Shown: piece by piece, positions 17,008 through 24,826 of the stretch
How positions within the stretch are numbered: the stretch's first letter is position 1
How the letters are laid out: each line of letters starts with the position of its first letter
Assembly (NCBI GenBank): GCA_963732845.1
Contig: CAVTBE010000018.1
Coordinates: forward strand, 1-64,000
Direction: 5' to 3'
Source of the DNA: CAVSRC01 sp963732845
Lineage (GTDB): Bacteria > Pseudomonadota > Alphaproteobacteria > Rhizobiales > Kaistiaceae
DNA length: 64,000 nt
The notes under the pieces: generated by a model
Seen by the model: only the letters and a program-made list of their open reading frames with translations
Databases searched by the model: none
Told to the model about the DNA's origin: nothing
Made by a program: the position numbers and the translations under genes

Positions 17008-18203
17008 TCACGGGCCCGGCGGATCGAAGGGCAGACCGACGTAGTTCTCGGCAAGCGAGGCCATGGCGGCTGCGGAGCCGGTGACGTAGTCGAGCTCGGC
17101 CACCTGCCGGCGACGGTCGAAGGCAGGCGCCGCTGGGTCGGCATGGAGGAGCGTGGTCATCCACCAGGAGAAGCGCTGCGCCTTCCACACGCGGCGCAGG
17201 CAGCGCGCCGAATAGGCGGCGAGCAGGCGTTCATCGCCATCGCGATAGAAGGCGGTCAGCGCCTCGTGGAGATAGCGCACGTCGGCGACGGCGAGGTTCA
17301 TGCCCTTGGCGCCGGTCGGCGGCACGATATGGGCCGAATCGCCGGCGAGATACAGCCGGCCATGCTGCATCGGCTCGGTGACGAAGCTGCGCATGGGCGT
17401 GATGCCCTTCTGCAGGATCGGCCCTTCGGCGATGCGGAAACCGCCGTCGGTGAGTGCGGTGCGCTTGTGCAGGGTCTCCCAGATGCGCTCATCGGACCAG
17501 TTGCCGATGTCCTCGTTGGGCGCGACCTGGAGATAATAGCGCTGCAGCGTCGGCGAGCGCGTGGAGAGCAGCGCGAATCCCTCGTCCGTGTGGGTGTAGA
17601 TCAGCTCGGGCGAGGCGGGGGCCGATTCCGCCAGGATGCCGAGCCAGGCAAAGGGATAGATGCGGTCGAAGAAGGACAGCACGCCATCGGGAATGGACGG
17701 CCGGCAGATGCCGTGAAAGCCGTCGCAGCCGGCGATGAAATCGCAGCGGATCTCTTGCATCGCTCCATCGTGACGGAAGGTGATGCGCGGGCTGGCGCCG
17801 TCAACGTCGTGGACCCGTACTTCGCTCACCTCGAAATGGATCGTCCCGCCGGCGGCAAGGCGCGCGGCGATGATGTCCTTCACCACCTCCTGCTGGCCGT
17901 AGACGGTGATCTCACGGCCGCCGGTGAACGAGGGAAAGTCGATGCGGTGACCGCGGCCCTGGAAGCGGAACTCGATGCCGGCATGAATCTGCCCCTCGGC
18001 CTGCATCCGCGTCCCGAGGCCGGCGTCGTTGAGCATGTCGACGGCGCCCTGTTCGAGCACGCCGGCGCGCACGCGGTTCTCGACGTAATCGCGACTGCGG
18101 TCCTCCAGCACGATCAACTCAATCCCGGCTTGTGCCAGGAGGTGGAGAGGAGCAGGCCCGCCGGGCCTGCTCCGATGATCCCGACCTGGGTTCGCGTCGT
18201 CAT
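17008..18203 (-). pseudogene. pobA: 4-hydroxybenzoate 3-monooxygenase, one-base deletion near the start
   Basis: PobA hydroxylates 4-hydroxybenzoate to protocatechuate with FAD and NADPH. The start ATG 18203 overlaps the aldehyde dehydrogenase stop (TGATG) and encodes MTTRTQVGIIGAGPAGLLLS with the FAD GxGxxG motif. The frame then goes wrong: TCCACCTCCTGG lacks one C relative to the expected S-H-L-L-A-Q-A-G sequence. The remaining ~375 residues continue in another frame: QAGIELIVLEDRSRDYV, CDFIAGCDGFHG (DG motif) and GDSAHIVPPTGAKGMNLAVAD. The span is 1196 bases, one short of a 398-residue protein. Either the gene is inactivated, expression needs frameshifting at the C run, or the assembly lost a base. 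It is the last gene of the catabolic block. Confidence 0.85.
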
Positions 18204-19651
18204 CAGAACGGATAGTGCATCGGCTCCGTCTGGATCGTGATCCAGCGCAGCTCGGTGAACTCGTCGATGGCCGCCTTGCCGCCGAAGCGGCCATAGCCGC
18301 TCGCCTTGGTGCCGCCGAAGGGCATCTGCGCCTCGTCGTGAACGGTCGGGCCATTGATGTGGCAGATGCCCGATTCGATGCGCTTGGCGACCTTGAGCGC
18401 CCGGGCGATGTCCTTGGAGTAGACAGCCGAGGAAAGCCCATATTCGGTATCGTTGGCCACTTTGATGGCCTCTTCGTCGCCGTTGACGCGGATGACGCTG
18501 ACCACCGGGCCGAAGGACTCCTCTTCATACAGGCGCATGGCCGGCGTGACGCCGTCGACCACCGTCGCCTGCATGATGGCCGTGTCGCTGGGACCGCCGG
18601 AGAGCACCTTGGCCCCTTTGGCAACGGCGTCCCTGATGAGATCGCCGACGCGGGCGGCGGCTTCCGCGGTGATGCACGAGCCGAGCACCACAGGCCCACG
18701 CGGATCGCCGGCCGGCAGGCCGCTCGCCTTGGCGGCGAACTTGGCGAGGAAGGCATCGGCGACGCGGTTGTCGACAACGATCTTCTCCGTCGACATGCAG
18801 ATCTGGCCGGCATTGGCAAAGGCGCCGAAGGCGGCGGCGTTGACCGCCTCGTCGATATCGGCGTCGTCGAGAATGATGAGCGGCGCCTTGCCGCCGAGCT
18901 CGAGCAGCACCGGCTTCAGATAGCGGCCGGCGGTCTCGGCGATGATGCGGCCGATGCGGGTGGCGCCGGTGAAGTTGATGCGGCGAACCTGGGGATGGGC
19001 GATGAGCGCCTCGACCACCTGGGCAGCGTCTTCGGGCGCGTTGCTGACCAGGTTGATGGTGCCTTTCGGCAGGCCCGCCTCGCGGAAGGCCTCGACGATG
19101 AGGGCATGGGTGCGCGGGCAGCGCTCGGACGACTTGAAGACGACCGTGTTGCCGCAGGCGAGCGGCATGGCGATCGAGCGCACGCCGAGGATGATCGGCG
19201 CGTTCCACGGGGCGATGGCGAGGATGACGCCGACCGGCTGGCGGATGGCAAAGGCCATCATGCCCGGCCGGTTGGAGGGGATGACCTCGCCGGTGATCTG
19301 GGTGGTCATGGATGCCGCCTCGCGGATCATGTCGGCGGCGAGCCCGACGTTGAAATGCGACCAGTGGGCCGGGCTGCCGGTCTCGGCGACCACCGCGGCG
19401 GCGAATTCGTCGGCCTTCGACTGAAGGATGTCGGCGGCTTTCATGAGGATGCGGCGGCGGTCGCCGGGCATGATCGCCGACCATTCGCCGAAGGCCGCGG
19501 CGGCGGCATCGGCGGCGTGGGTGGCATCGCTCACCGACGCCGCGGCGGCGCGGGTGGCGACGGCGCCGGTGACCGGGTCGATCCGGTCGAAGGTGCGGTC
19601 TCCGCCGGCGGCGACTTCGCGGTCGGCAATGATCAGCCTGGTTTGAAACAT
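18203..19651 (-). CDS. NAD(P)-dependent aldehyde dehydrogenase, aromatic-aldehyde type
   Basis: An internal start at ATG 19651, behind GGAGGGGAATCCC, gives a complete 482-residue enzyme. Motifs: IAPWNAPIILGVRS (cofactor and Asn), the glutamate motif LELGGKAPLIILDDAD, the catalytic Cys in NAGQICMSTEK, EESFGPVVSV and PFGGTKASGYGRFGG. It resembles salicylaldehyde/vanillin dehydrogenases, which oxidise aromatic aldehydes to acids. Directly downstream is pobA, whose substrate 4-hydroxybenzoate would be the product from 4-hydroxybenzaldehyde. The frame is open upstream into livF (see fused entry). Confidence 0.9.
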   Translation of the reverse strand: MFQTRLIIADREVAAGGDRTFDRIDPVTGAVATRAAAASVSDATHAADAAAAAFGEWSAIMPGDRRRILMKAADILQSKADEFAAAVVAETGSPAHWSHFNVGLAADMIREAASMTTQITGEVIPSNRPGMMAFAIRQPVGVILAIAPWNAPIILGVRSIAMPLACGNTVVFKSSERCPRTHALIVEAFREAGLPKGTINLVSNAPEDAAQVVEALIAHPQVRRINFTGATRIGRIIAETAGRYLKPVLLELGGKAPLIILDDADIDEAVNAAAFGAFANAGQICMSTEKIVVDNRVADAFLAKFAAKASGLPAGDPRGPVVLGSCITAEAAARVGDLIRDAVAKGAKVLSGGPSDTAIMQATVVDGVTPAMRLYEEESFGPVVSVIRVNGDEEAIKVANDTEYGLSSAVYSKDIARALKVAKRIESGICHINGPTVHDEAQMPFGGTKASGYGRFGGKAAIDEFTELRWITIQTEPMHYPF

Positions 19652-20554
19652 GGGATTCCCCTCCATTCTCGCGGCCCCTGCCGACGGCAGAGCCGCCGGG
19701 GAGGTCGACATCGGTACCCTTGCGGACGTTTCTTCGGGCGTCGCCTCGAGTTCTTCTTCCCAGTCGCCATCGGCGGCATCGGGCGGCGGCAGGCGATGGT
19801 CCGTGTCCGTATCGTCGATCAGCATCGGCTCATGAATGCCGCCGACGCCGAGATAGGCCTCGCGGACGGCCGGGTCGGCGGAAAGATCGCTGGCGATGCC
19901 GTGACCGACGATGCGGCCAGTCTCGATCAGATAGCCGCGATCGGCAATGCGCAGGCTCTGCTTGGCGTTCTGCTCGACCAGCAGGATGCCGACGCCGCTC
20001 TTGCGCACGGCGGTGAGCGATTCGAACAGCTCGTGGGCAAGCAGCGGCGACAGGCCGAGCGAGGGCTCGTCGAGCAGCAGGAATTCCGGCGCCGACATCA
20101 TGGCGCGGCCGATCGCCACCATCTGCTGTTCGCCGCCGCTCATGGTGCGCGCCGGCTGGGCGAAGCGCTCCTTGAGCCGCGGGAAGAGCTCCAGAACGCG
20201 CTCGAGATTGCGACGGGCGCTGTGGCGGGCGCGGCGGGCATAGGCGCCGAGTGCCAGGTTCTCGCGCACGGTGAGGTCGGCGAAGATGCCACGCCCCTCC
20301 GGCACCAAGGCGATGCCGGCCTCGACGATCTCGTGCGGCGGCAGGAGGCCAAGTTCGCGGCTGCCGAGCGTCACCGTGCCGCCGGGAAGCAGCGGCACCA
20401 GACCGGCGATGACGCGCAGAAGCGTGCTTTTTCCCGCGCCGTTGGCGCCGAGGATGACCACGATCTCGCCGCCGTCGATGGCGATATCGACGTCGGCAAG
20501 CGCCATGTGCTTGCCGTAGGCGGCGGCGGCGTTGGAGACCCTAAGCAACGGCAT
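18203..20554 (-). CDS. LivF-type ABC ATPase in one open frame with aldehyde dehydrogenase
   Basis: One uninterrupted 783-codon frame starts at ATG 20554, overlapping the end of livM-livG by 14 bases. Residues 1-235 are a LivF-type ATPase of branched-chain-type importers: Walker A GANGAGKST, signature MSGGEQQMVAIGRAMM, Walker B FLLLDEPSLGLSP and the usual end VREAYLG. An acidic, proline-rich linker of about 65 residues follows (including DWEEELEATPEE), and residues 302-783 are a full aldehyde dehydrogenase. ABC ATPases are not normally fused to dehydrogenases. The dehydrogenase keeps its own ribosome site and ATG (19651), so the linker could be LivF read-through after loss of a stop codon. Without protein data I cannot say which products form. 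Confidence 0.75.
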   Translation of the reverse strand: MPLLRVSNAAAAYGKHMALADVDIAIDGGEIVVILGANGAGKSTLLRVIAGLVPLLPGGTVTLGSRELGLLPPHEIVEAGIALVPEGRGIFADLTVRENLALGAYARRARHSARRNLERVLELFPRLKERFAQPARTMSGGEQQMVAIGRAMMSAPEFLLLDEPSLGLSPLLAHELFESLTAVRKSGVGILLVEQNAKQSLRIADRGYLIETGRIVGHGIASDLSADPAVREAYLGVGGIHEPMLIDDTDTDHRLPPPDAADGDWEEELEATPEETSARVPMSTSPAALPSAGAARMEGNPMFQTRLIIADREVAAGGDRTFDRIDPVTGAVATRAAAASVSDATHAADAAAAAFGEWSAIMPGDRRRILMKAADILQSKADEFAAAVVAETGSPAHWSHFNVGLAADMIREAASMTTQITGEVIPSNRPGMMAFAIRQPVGVILAIAPWNAPIILGVRSIAMPLACGNTVVFKSSERCPRTHALIVEAFREAGLPKGTINLVSNAPEDAAQVVEALIAHPQVRRINFTGATRIGRIIAETAGRYLKPVLLELGGKAPLIILDDADIDEAVNAAAFGAFANAGQICMSTEKIVVDNRVADAFLAKFAAKASGLPAGDPRGPVVLGSCITAEAAARVGDLIRDAVAKGAKVLSGGPSDTAIMQATVVDGVTPAMRLYEEESFGPVVSVIRVNGDEEAIKVANDTEYGLSSAVYSKDIARALKVAKRIESGICHINGPTVHDEAQMPFGGTKASGYGRFGGKAAIDEFTELRWITIQTEPMHYPF

Positions 20555-22232
20555 CTCCGATATAGGCGGCGATCACCTCGCGATCGGACAGAACGGCCTG
20601 CGGCGTGCCGTCGGCGATCTTCTGGCCGGCATTCATCACCACGCAGCGGTCGCAGAGCGAGCGGATGGCGTCCATGACATGCTCGACCAGAATGACGGTC
20701 AGGCCCTCCTCGCGCAGCGAGCGGATCAGCGCGACGCCGATGCCGAGCTCGCGCGGATTGAGGCCGGCGAGCCACTCGTCGAGCAGTAGAATGCGCGGTT
20801 CGAGCGCCAAAGCGCGGGCAAGCTCCAGCCGCTTCTGGTCGATATAGGTCAGTTGCCCGGCGGGAACATCGATGCGGTTGGCCAGGCCGACGCGCCCGAG
20901 CAGTGCCTCGGCGCGCTTGCGCGCCGCCTGCCCCCACAGGGGATTGTGGCGGAAGGCAAGGCCGGCAATGACATTGTCGCGGCAGTTCATCGATTCCAGC
21001 ACGCGCACGAGCTGGAAGGTGCGGGCGATGCCGAGGCGGGCGATGGCGTTGGCCGGCAGGCCGGAAATATCCCGTCCGCCAAGGCGGATCTCGCCGCCGT
21101 CGGGCTTGAGCGCGCCGGAGATGAGGTTGAGCGCCGTCGTCTTGCCGGAGCCGTTCGGCCCGATGAGGCCGACGATCTCGCCCTCGTTGACGCTCATGGT
21201 GAGGTTGCTGACGGCGACGAGGCCGCCGAAGGTCTTGGTGAGCCGGTCGATCTCGAGCAGCGCTCCGCCATCAATTGCCTGCGGGCGCTCGGTTGCGCGC
21301 ATGGGCACCAGCGCCCGCAGGCCTCCCCCCTTCCAACGGTCGGCCAGGCCGATGACGCCGTTGGGCAGGAAATAGACGATGACGATGAAGACGACGCCCA
21401 GCACGATGTTGAAGTGGTTGGGGAAGTTGACGGCAATCGTCTCGAGCAGGATGGAGAGCGGGATGACGCCGAAGAGCGGCCCGTAGAGGCGCCCGGTGCC
21501 GCCGAGCAGCGCCATGATGACCACCTGGAAGGAGAGCATCGGATTGAAGGCGAGCGCCGGGTCGATATAGGTGTAGCGCGGCGCCATGATGGCGCCGGTG
21601 GCGCTCATGAAGGCGGCGCTGACGGCGAAGAGCACCAGCTTGGCGGCGGTGGTGTTGATGGCGACGTGACGGGCGACGGTCTCGTCATTGCCGATGACGT
21701 TGAGGGCCAGCCCGAGACGCGAGCGGCCGACCAGCCAGCCGACCAGAAAGACCAGAACGGCGAGCGCCAGAAGCTCCCAGAAGATCTGCTCCTGACCGAT
21801 GTCGAGGAAGATGTAGCGGCCGACGGTGTGCGACACCTTGATCTCGTACCAGGCGACGAGCTGGCGGATGAGCTCGGCCAGACCGAAGGTGAAGATGACG
21901 AAGAAGATGCCGCGGAGCCTCAGCGTTGACAGCCCGACGATGAGCGCGACGGCGACGCCGACGAGCGCCGCGACGGCGATGACGGCATAAAGCGGCATCG
22001 CGTCGGAGAGCACCGCCATGGTGTAGGCGCCGATGCCGAAGAAGGCGGCGGTGGCCAGCGAGATGTAGCGCGTCGGGCCGGAGAACAGCGTCCACGCTGT
22101 CGCCAGCACCACGAACTGCAGCAGGTTGATGCCGAACGAGATGTAGTAGCCGTTGCCGAAGAACGGGAAGGCCGCCAGCACGGCGACCGCTGCGACCAGT
22201 GACGGCACCTGCCAGAGACGCTGCGCGGTCAC
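20541..22232 (-). CDS. LivM-LivG fusion: ABC permease and ATPase of a branched-chain-type importer
   Basis: The 563-residue protein combines a LivM-like permease (residues ~1-300, about eight to ten membrane helices; FSGPTRYISLATAAFFGIGAY, then RYTYIDPALAFNP) with a LivG-like ATPase (residues ~325-563; Walker A GPNGSGKTT). Such fusions are known in this family. In the ATPase the signature region reads QLTYIDQKRLELARAL and Walker B is ILLLDEWLAGLNP, both departing from the usual LSYGQQ and DEP. GTG 22232 is chosen because it overlaps the livH stop (GTGA). It works with LivH and LivF in the inner membrane. Confidence 0.9.
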   Translation of the reverse strand: MTAQRLWQVPSLVAAVAVLAAFPFFGNGYYISFGINLLQFVVLATAWTLFSGPTRYISLATAAFFGIGAYTMAVLSDAMPLYAVIAVAALVGVAVALIVGLSTLRLRGIFFVIFTFGLAELIRQLVAWYEIKVSHTVGRYIFLDIGQEQIFWELLALAVLVFLVGWLVGRSRLGLALNVIGNDETVARHVAINTTAAKLVLFAVSAAFMSATGAIMAPRYTYIDPALAFNPMLSFQVVIMALLGGTGRLYGPLFGVIPLSILLETIAVNFPNHFNIVLGVVFIVIVYFLPNGVIGLADRWKGGGLRALVPMRATERPQAIDGGALLEIDRLTKTFGGLVAVSNLTMSVNEGEIVGLIGPNGSGKTTALNLISGALKPDGGEIRLGGRDISGLPANAIARLGIARTFQLVRVLESMNCRDNVIAGLAFRHNPLWGQAARKRAEALLGRVGLANRIDVPAGQLTYIDQKRLELARALALEPRILLLDEWLAGLNPRELGIGVALIRSLREEGLTVILVEHVMDAIRSLCDRCVVMNAGQKIADGTPQAVLSDREVIAAYIGDAVA

Positions 22233-23101
22233 GCCGAATGTCCGAACAGCCCTGTCGGCCGGATGAGCAGCACGGCGAGGAAGATGGCGAAATTGGCGGC
22301 GAGCGTCAGGCCGGGATCGACCAGTCGCGCCACGGCGATCTCGGCGAGGCCGAGGATCACGCCGGCAAGCAGGGTGCCGAGCAGGTTGCCGGCGCCGCCG
22401 AGGATGACCACGACCAGCGCCTTCATGGTGAAGATGACGCCGCCGGAAACGCTGAAGGTGAGGAACATCGACACCAGCGCCCCGCCCGCCGCGCACAGCG
22501 CCCCGCCGGCGGCAAAGGCGAGGCCCGAGACACGGGTGACGTCGATGGCGACCAGACGCGCGCAGCGCGGATCGACGGCGACGGCCCTGACCGCGCTGCC
22601 GAAGCGGGTGTGGGTCAGGAAGACATAGAGGCCGATGCCGATCACCAGAGCGAAGGCGGCGGCGACCAGCCGGTTGGCCGGCACCGTCAGGCCGAGGATG
22701 TCGGCGGGAACGGAGAGATAGGCGTAGCTGTAGAGCTGGTTGCCGAAGACGGCGAGCCCGATGCCCTGGAGGACGAAGAGCAGGCCGAAGGTGAACAGGA
22801 TGGAATCGGCCTCGAGCTGCTCGCGATGCTTGGCCCGGCGGACCAGCGGCATCAGCAGCAGCTCGTAGACCAGCCAGTTCGCCACGAAGGCGACCGGCAC
22901 GATGACGATGAGCCCGACGAGTGGGCTCACCGCATGGGCGGCGTAGAGCCACCAGGCCGCGAAAGAGCCGGCAAGAAGGAATTCGCCGTAGGCAAGGTTC
23001 ATGATGCGCGCGACGCCGTACTGGAGCGTGAGCCCCAGTGCGACCATCGCGTACATGCCTCCGAGAATGAATCCGGAGACGATGATGTCTACGGCAATCA
23101 T
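22229..23101 (-). CDS. LivH-like ABC transporter permease
   Basis: The 290-residue membrane protein has about eight helices. It begins MIAVDIIVSGFILGGMYAMV and contains NLAYGEFLLAGSFAAWW and the loop LVVVILGGAGNLLGTLLAG typical of LivH permeases. It forms the translocation path with the LivM domain of the next gene, whose start overlaps its stop. It is separated from the binding-protein gene by a palindromic repeat. In context the substrate is probably an aromatic acid rather than an amino acid. Confidence 0.9.
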   Translation of the reverse strand: MIAVDIIVSGFILGGMYAMVALGLTLQYGVARIMNLAYGEFLLAGSFAAWWLYAAHAVSPLVGLIVIVPVAFVANWLVYELLLMPLVRRAKHREQLEADSILFTFGLLFVLQGIGLAVFGNQLYSYAYLSVPADILGLTVPANRLVAAAFALVIGIGLYVFLTHTRFGSAVRAVAVDPRCARLVAIDVTRVSGLAFAAGGALCAAGGALVSMFLTFSVSGGVIFTMKALVVVILGGAGNLLGTLLAGVILGLAEIAVARLVDPGLTLAANFAIFLAVLLIRPTGLFGHSA

Positions 23102-23144
23102 GACACTCGTTCTGTAGGTGTGCTGGCAAGCATCGGTTGTCTTG

Positions 23145-23317
23145 CACCCTCTCCCCCCTTGCGGGGGAGTCGACGAAGCTTACGGCGCGCAACGCGCGAC
23201 GTTAGCGAAGCCAGAGAGGGGTATCGCCACAGCCGTGCCCAGACCCCTCTCCCTTCGCACCTAAGCTCGCTCTGCTCGCCAAGGCGCGAAGCCCTCCCCC
23301 GCAAGGGGGGAGGGGTG
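23145..23317. repeat. Palindromic repeat between livK and livH
   Basis: The left arm (23145-23169, CTCTCCCCCCTTGCGGGGGA core) and the right arm (23294-23317, CTCCCCCGCAAGGGGGGAGG core) are near-perfect inverted repeats, each also self-complementary. A third inverted pair, AGAGGGGT/ACCCCTCT (23215-23250), lies between. The transcript would fold into a large cruciform-like structure between the binding-protein and permease genes. It may stabilise the 5' part of the message or reduce downstream expression. Confidence 0.8.
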
Positions 23318-23363
23318 GGGTCGGATCGTCCGGTCTGGCCGAGCGACATGCGTCGTCGGGCCG

Positions 23364-24575
23364 CTACTTCGCGGCCTTCCAGGCCGGCTTGGGCACGATC
23401 AGCTCGTGCGTCGGCCCCATCGAGGCCGGCGCCAGGCCGTAGAACTCGCCGTTCTGCCACTGACCGGCCCACCAGACCTGGGTGTTGACGTTGTGGTCGA
23501 GCTTGATCGTGCCGGCCACGGTGTCGAACGTGCCGCTCTGCAGCTCCTTGATGATCGCCGGCCGGTCGATCTTGCCGACGCGCTCGATCGCCTGCTGCAG
23601 CATCTGCAGGCTGGCATAGGTCACCGGGCTCGCCCAGCGGTCCGGCTCCTGGCCGGTCACTTCCATATGGCGCTTGGCATAGGTCTGGTACTTGGGATCG
23701 TCCGGGTTGACGCCGCCGACGCCAAGCACGCCCTCTTCATTGCCCTTCATGATCTGGTCGCGATAGACTGGAAAGGCGGTGCCGACGGCGGTGTAGAAGA
23801 CGGGAGGATTGTACTGCAGCGCCACTGCCGTGCCCGACAGGCCGAAGGTGTCCGGTGGATAGGAGAAGGCGACGAAGGTGTCGGCGCCCGAGCCCTTGGC
23901 CTGGTTGATGAGCTGCGAGAAGTCCTGGGTGGTGATCGGATAGCTCTCGTCCATGACCAGCTGGAAGCCGGCCTTGGCCAGTGCCGGACGCGCGGCGTTG
24001 GCCAGTTCGACGCCGAAGGCGTCGGCGACGCTGACCATGGCGATCTTGTTGTTGATCTTGCCGGCCTTGAGGGCCTTGTCGAGAACCTCGACCAGCGAAT
24101 CGGCGCCCATGGTCGAGGTGCCGAGCATCCAGAACGAATTCGGCCAGCGCTTGGTCAGCTCGTAGGCATGGTCGGTGGCGCAGGTCGCGCAGATCTGCGG
24201 ATAGCCGTATTTGGCGAAGGTCGGGCCGACGGCGAGGTTCATGCCGGTGCCCCAGGGCGCCAGCAGGATGTCGACCTTGTCCTGGTTGACGAGGCGCTCG
24301 ATCGCCTTGATCAGCTCTTCGTTGCTGGACTGGTCGTCATAGGCGACCACCTCGATGGGCACGCGCTTGTCGCCGAGCTTGATGCCGCCGGCAGCCTCGA
24401 TGTCGTGGAACCACAGCTTGTAGTTGGGCACTGTGGTGATGCTGGCGCCCGCGGCGTTGGGGCCGGACAGCGAGACGGCGTAGCCGATCTTGATCTTGTC
24501 CTGGGCCTGCGCGCCACCGGCGATGAGCAGACCGGCGGCGAGGCCGGCCGCAATCGTCCCTGCGAGTTTCTTCAT
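23364..24575 (-). CDS. Periplasmic substrate-binding protein of branched-chain-type ABC importer
   Basis: The 403-residue protein has a signal peptide (MKKLAGTIAAGLAAGLLIAGG, cleavage near AQAQ) and a type I periplasmic-binding fold: IKIGYAVSLSGPNAAGASI, DDQSSNEELIKAIERLV, SADAF-like SVADAFGVELA and YASLQMLQQAIERVGK. It resembles the LivK/HAAT group used for amino acids and aromatic acids. It is the first gene of the importer unit. Its upstream region carries two different palindromic operators shared with other genes of the cluster. Confidence 0.92.
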   Translation of the reverse strand: MKKLAGTIAAGLAAGLLIAGGAQAQDKIKIGYAVSLSGPNAAGASITTVPNYKLWFHDIEAAGGIKLGDKRVPIEVVAYDDQSSNEELIKAIERLVNQDKVDILLAPWGTGMNLAVGPTFAKYGYPQICATCATDHAYELTKRWPNSFWMLGTSTMGADSLVEVLDKALKAGKINNKIAMVSVADAFGVELANAARPALAKAGFQLVMDESYPITTQDFSQLINQAKGSGADTFVAFSYPPDTFGLSGTAVALQYNPPVFYTAVGTAFPVYRDQIMKGNEEGVLGVGGVNPDDPKYQTYAKRHMEVTGQEPDRWASPVTYASLQMLQQAIERVGKIDRPAIIKELQSGTFDTVAGTIKLDHNVNTQVWWAGQWQNGEFYGLAPASMGPTHELIVPKPAWKAAK

Positions 24576-24678
24576 CAGATTTCCCTCCCCTTGGCGCTGT
24601 CGGCGACCGTTCCTCCCGGACCGCCGTCAGCTGGCTCGTCAAATGTGCCGGACGGGACCCTCTCCCGTCGCGTATTTC

Positions 24679-24692
24679 GTTTGGCTCCAAAC
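24679..24692. promoter_or_regulatory. MarR-type operator GTTTGGCTCCAAAC
   Basis: A perfect six-base inverted repeat with a two-base spacer, GTTTGG-CT-CCAAAC, followed by TAATATC, lies about 104 bases before the livK start. A close relative precedes marR at 30386-30399. This pairing suggests that the cluster's MarR protein controls both. Confidence 0.65.
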
Positions 24693-24710
24693 TAATATCA
24701 GGCGAGCCCT

Positions 24711-24755
24711 CCGAACATTGTTCGGTATGCGAACTTGTGTTCGTTATTCGACCAT
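24711..24755. promoter_or_regulatory. GTTCG-N5-CGAAC double operator upstream of livK
   Basis: Two sites lie 19 bases apart centre to centre: GTTCGGTATGCGAAC (24720-24734) and GTTCGTTATTCGACC (24739-24753). A further palindrome, CCGAACATTGTTCGG (24711-24725), overlaps the first. An 18-base core, TGTTCGTTATTCGACCAT, is identical to one upstream of dctP with the same spacing. The pattern resembles sites of IclR-family regulators of aromatic pathways (PcaU/PobR type); no IclR gene is in the window. Confidence 0.65.
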
Positions 24756-24826
24756 TGTCTGCGAGCCGCTCGTGGGAGTCAACGACCCCGCTTATGCAAT
24801 CGCGGGAATGTGTCGGCCGCCAGCGG

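Noticed and set aside
17143..18240. Long plus-strand frame opposite pobA
   Set aside because: It is a GC-rich shadow of pobA and the aldehyde dehydrogenase; the residues show no domain, and PobA motifs are clear on the other strand.
18215..20677. 820-residue plus-strand frame opposite livF and the aldehyde dehydrogenase
   Set aside because: Its composition is Gly/Asp/His-rich low complexity, typical of antisense frames in GC-rich genomes; the real genes are on the minus strand.
23145..23317. Palindromic repeat considered as a CRISPR-like array
   Set aside because: There is one inverted structure, not regularly spaced direct repeats with spacers; no cas genes are present.
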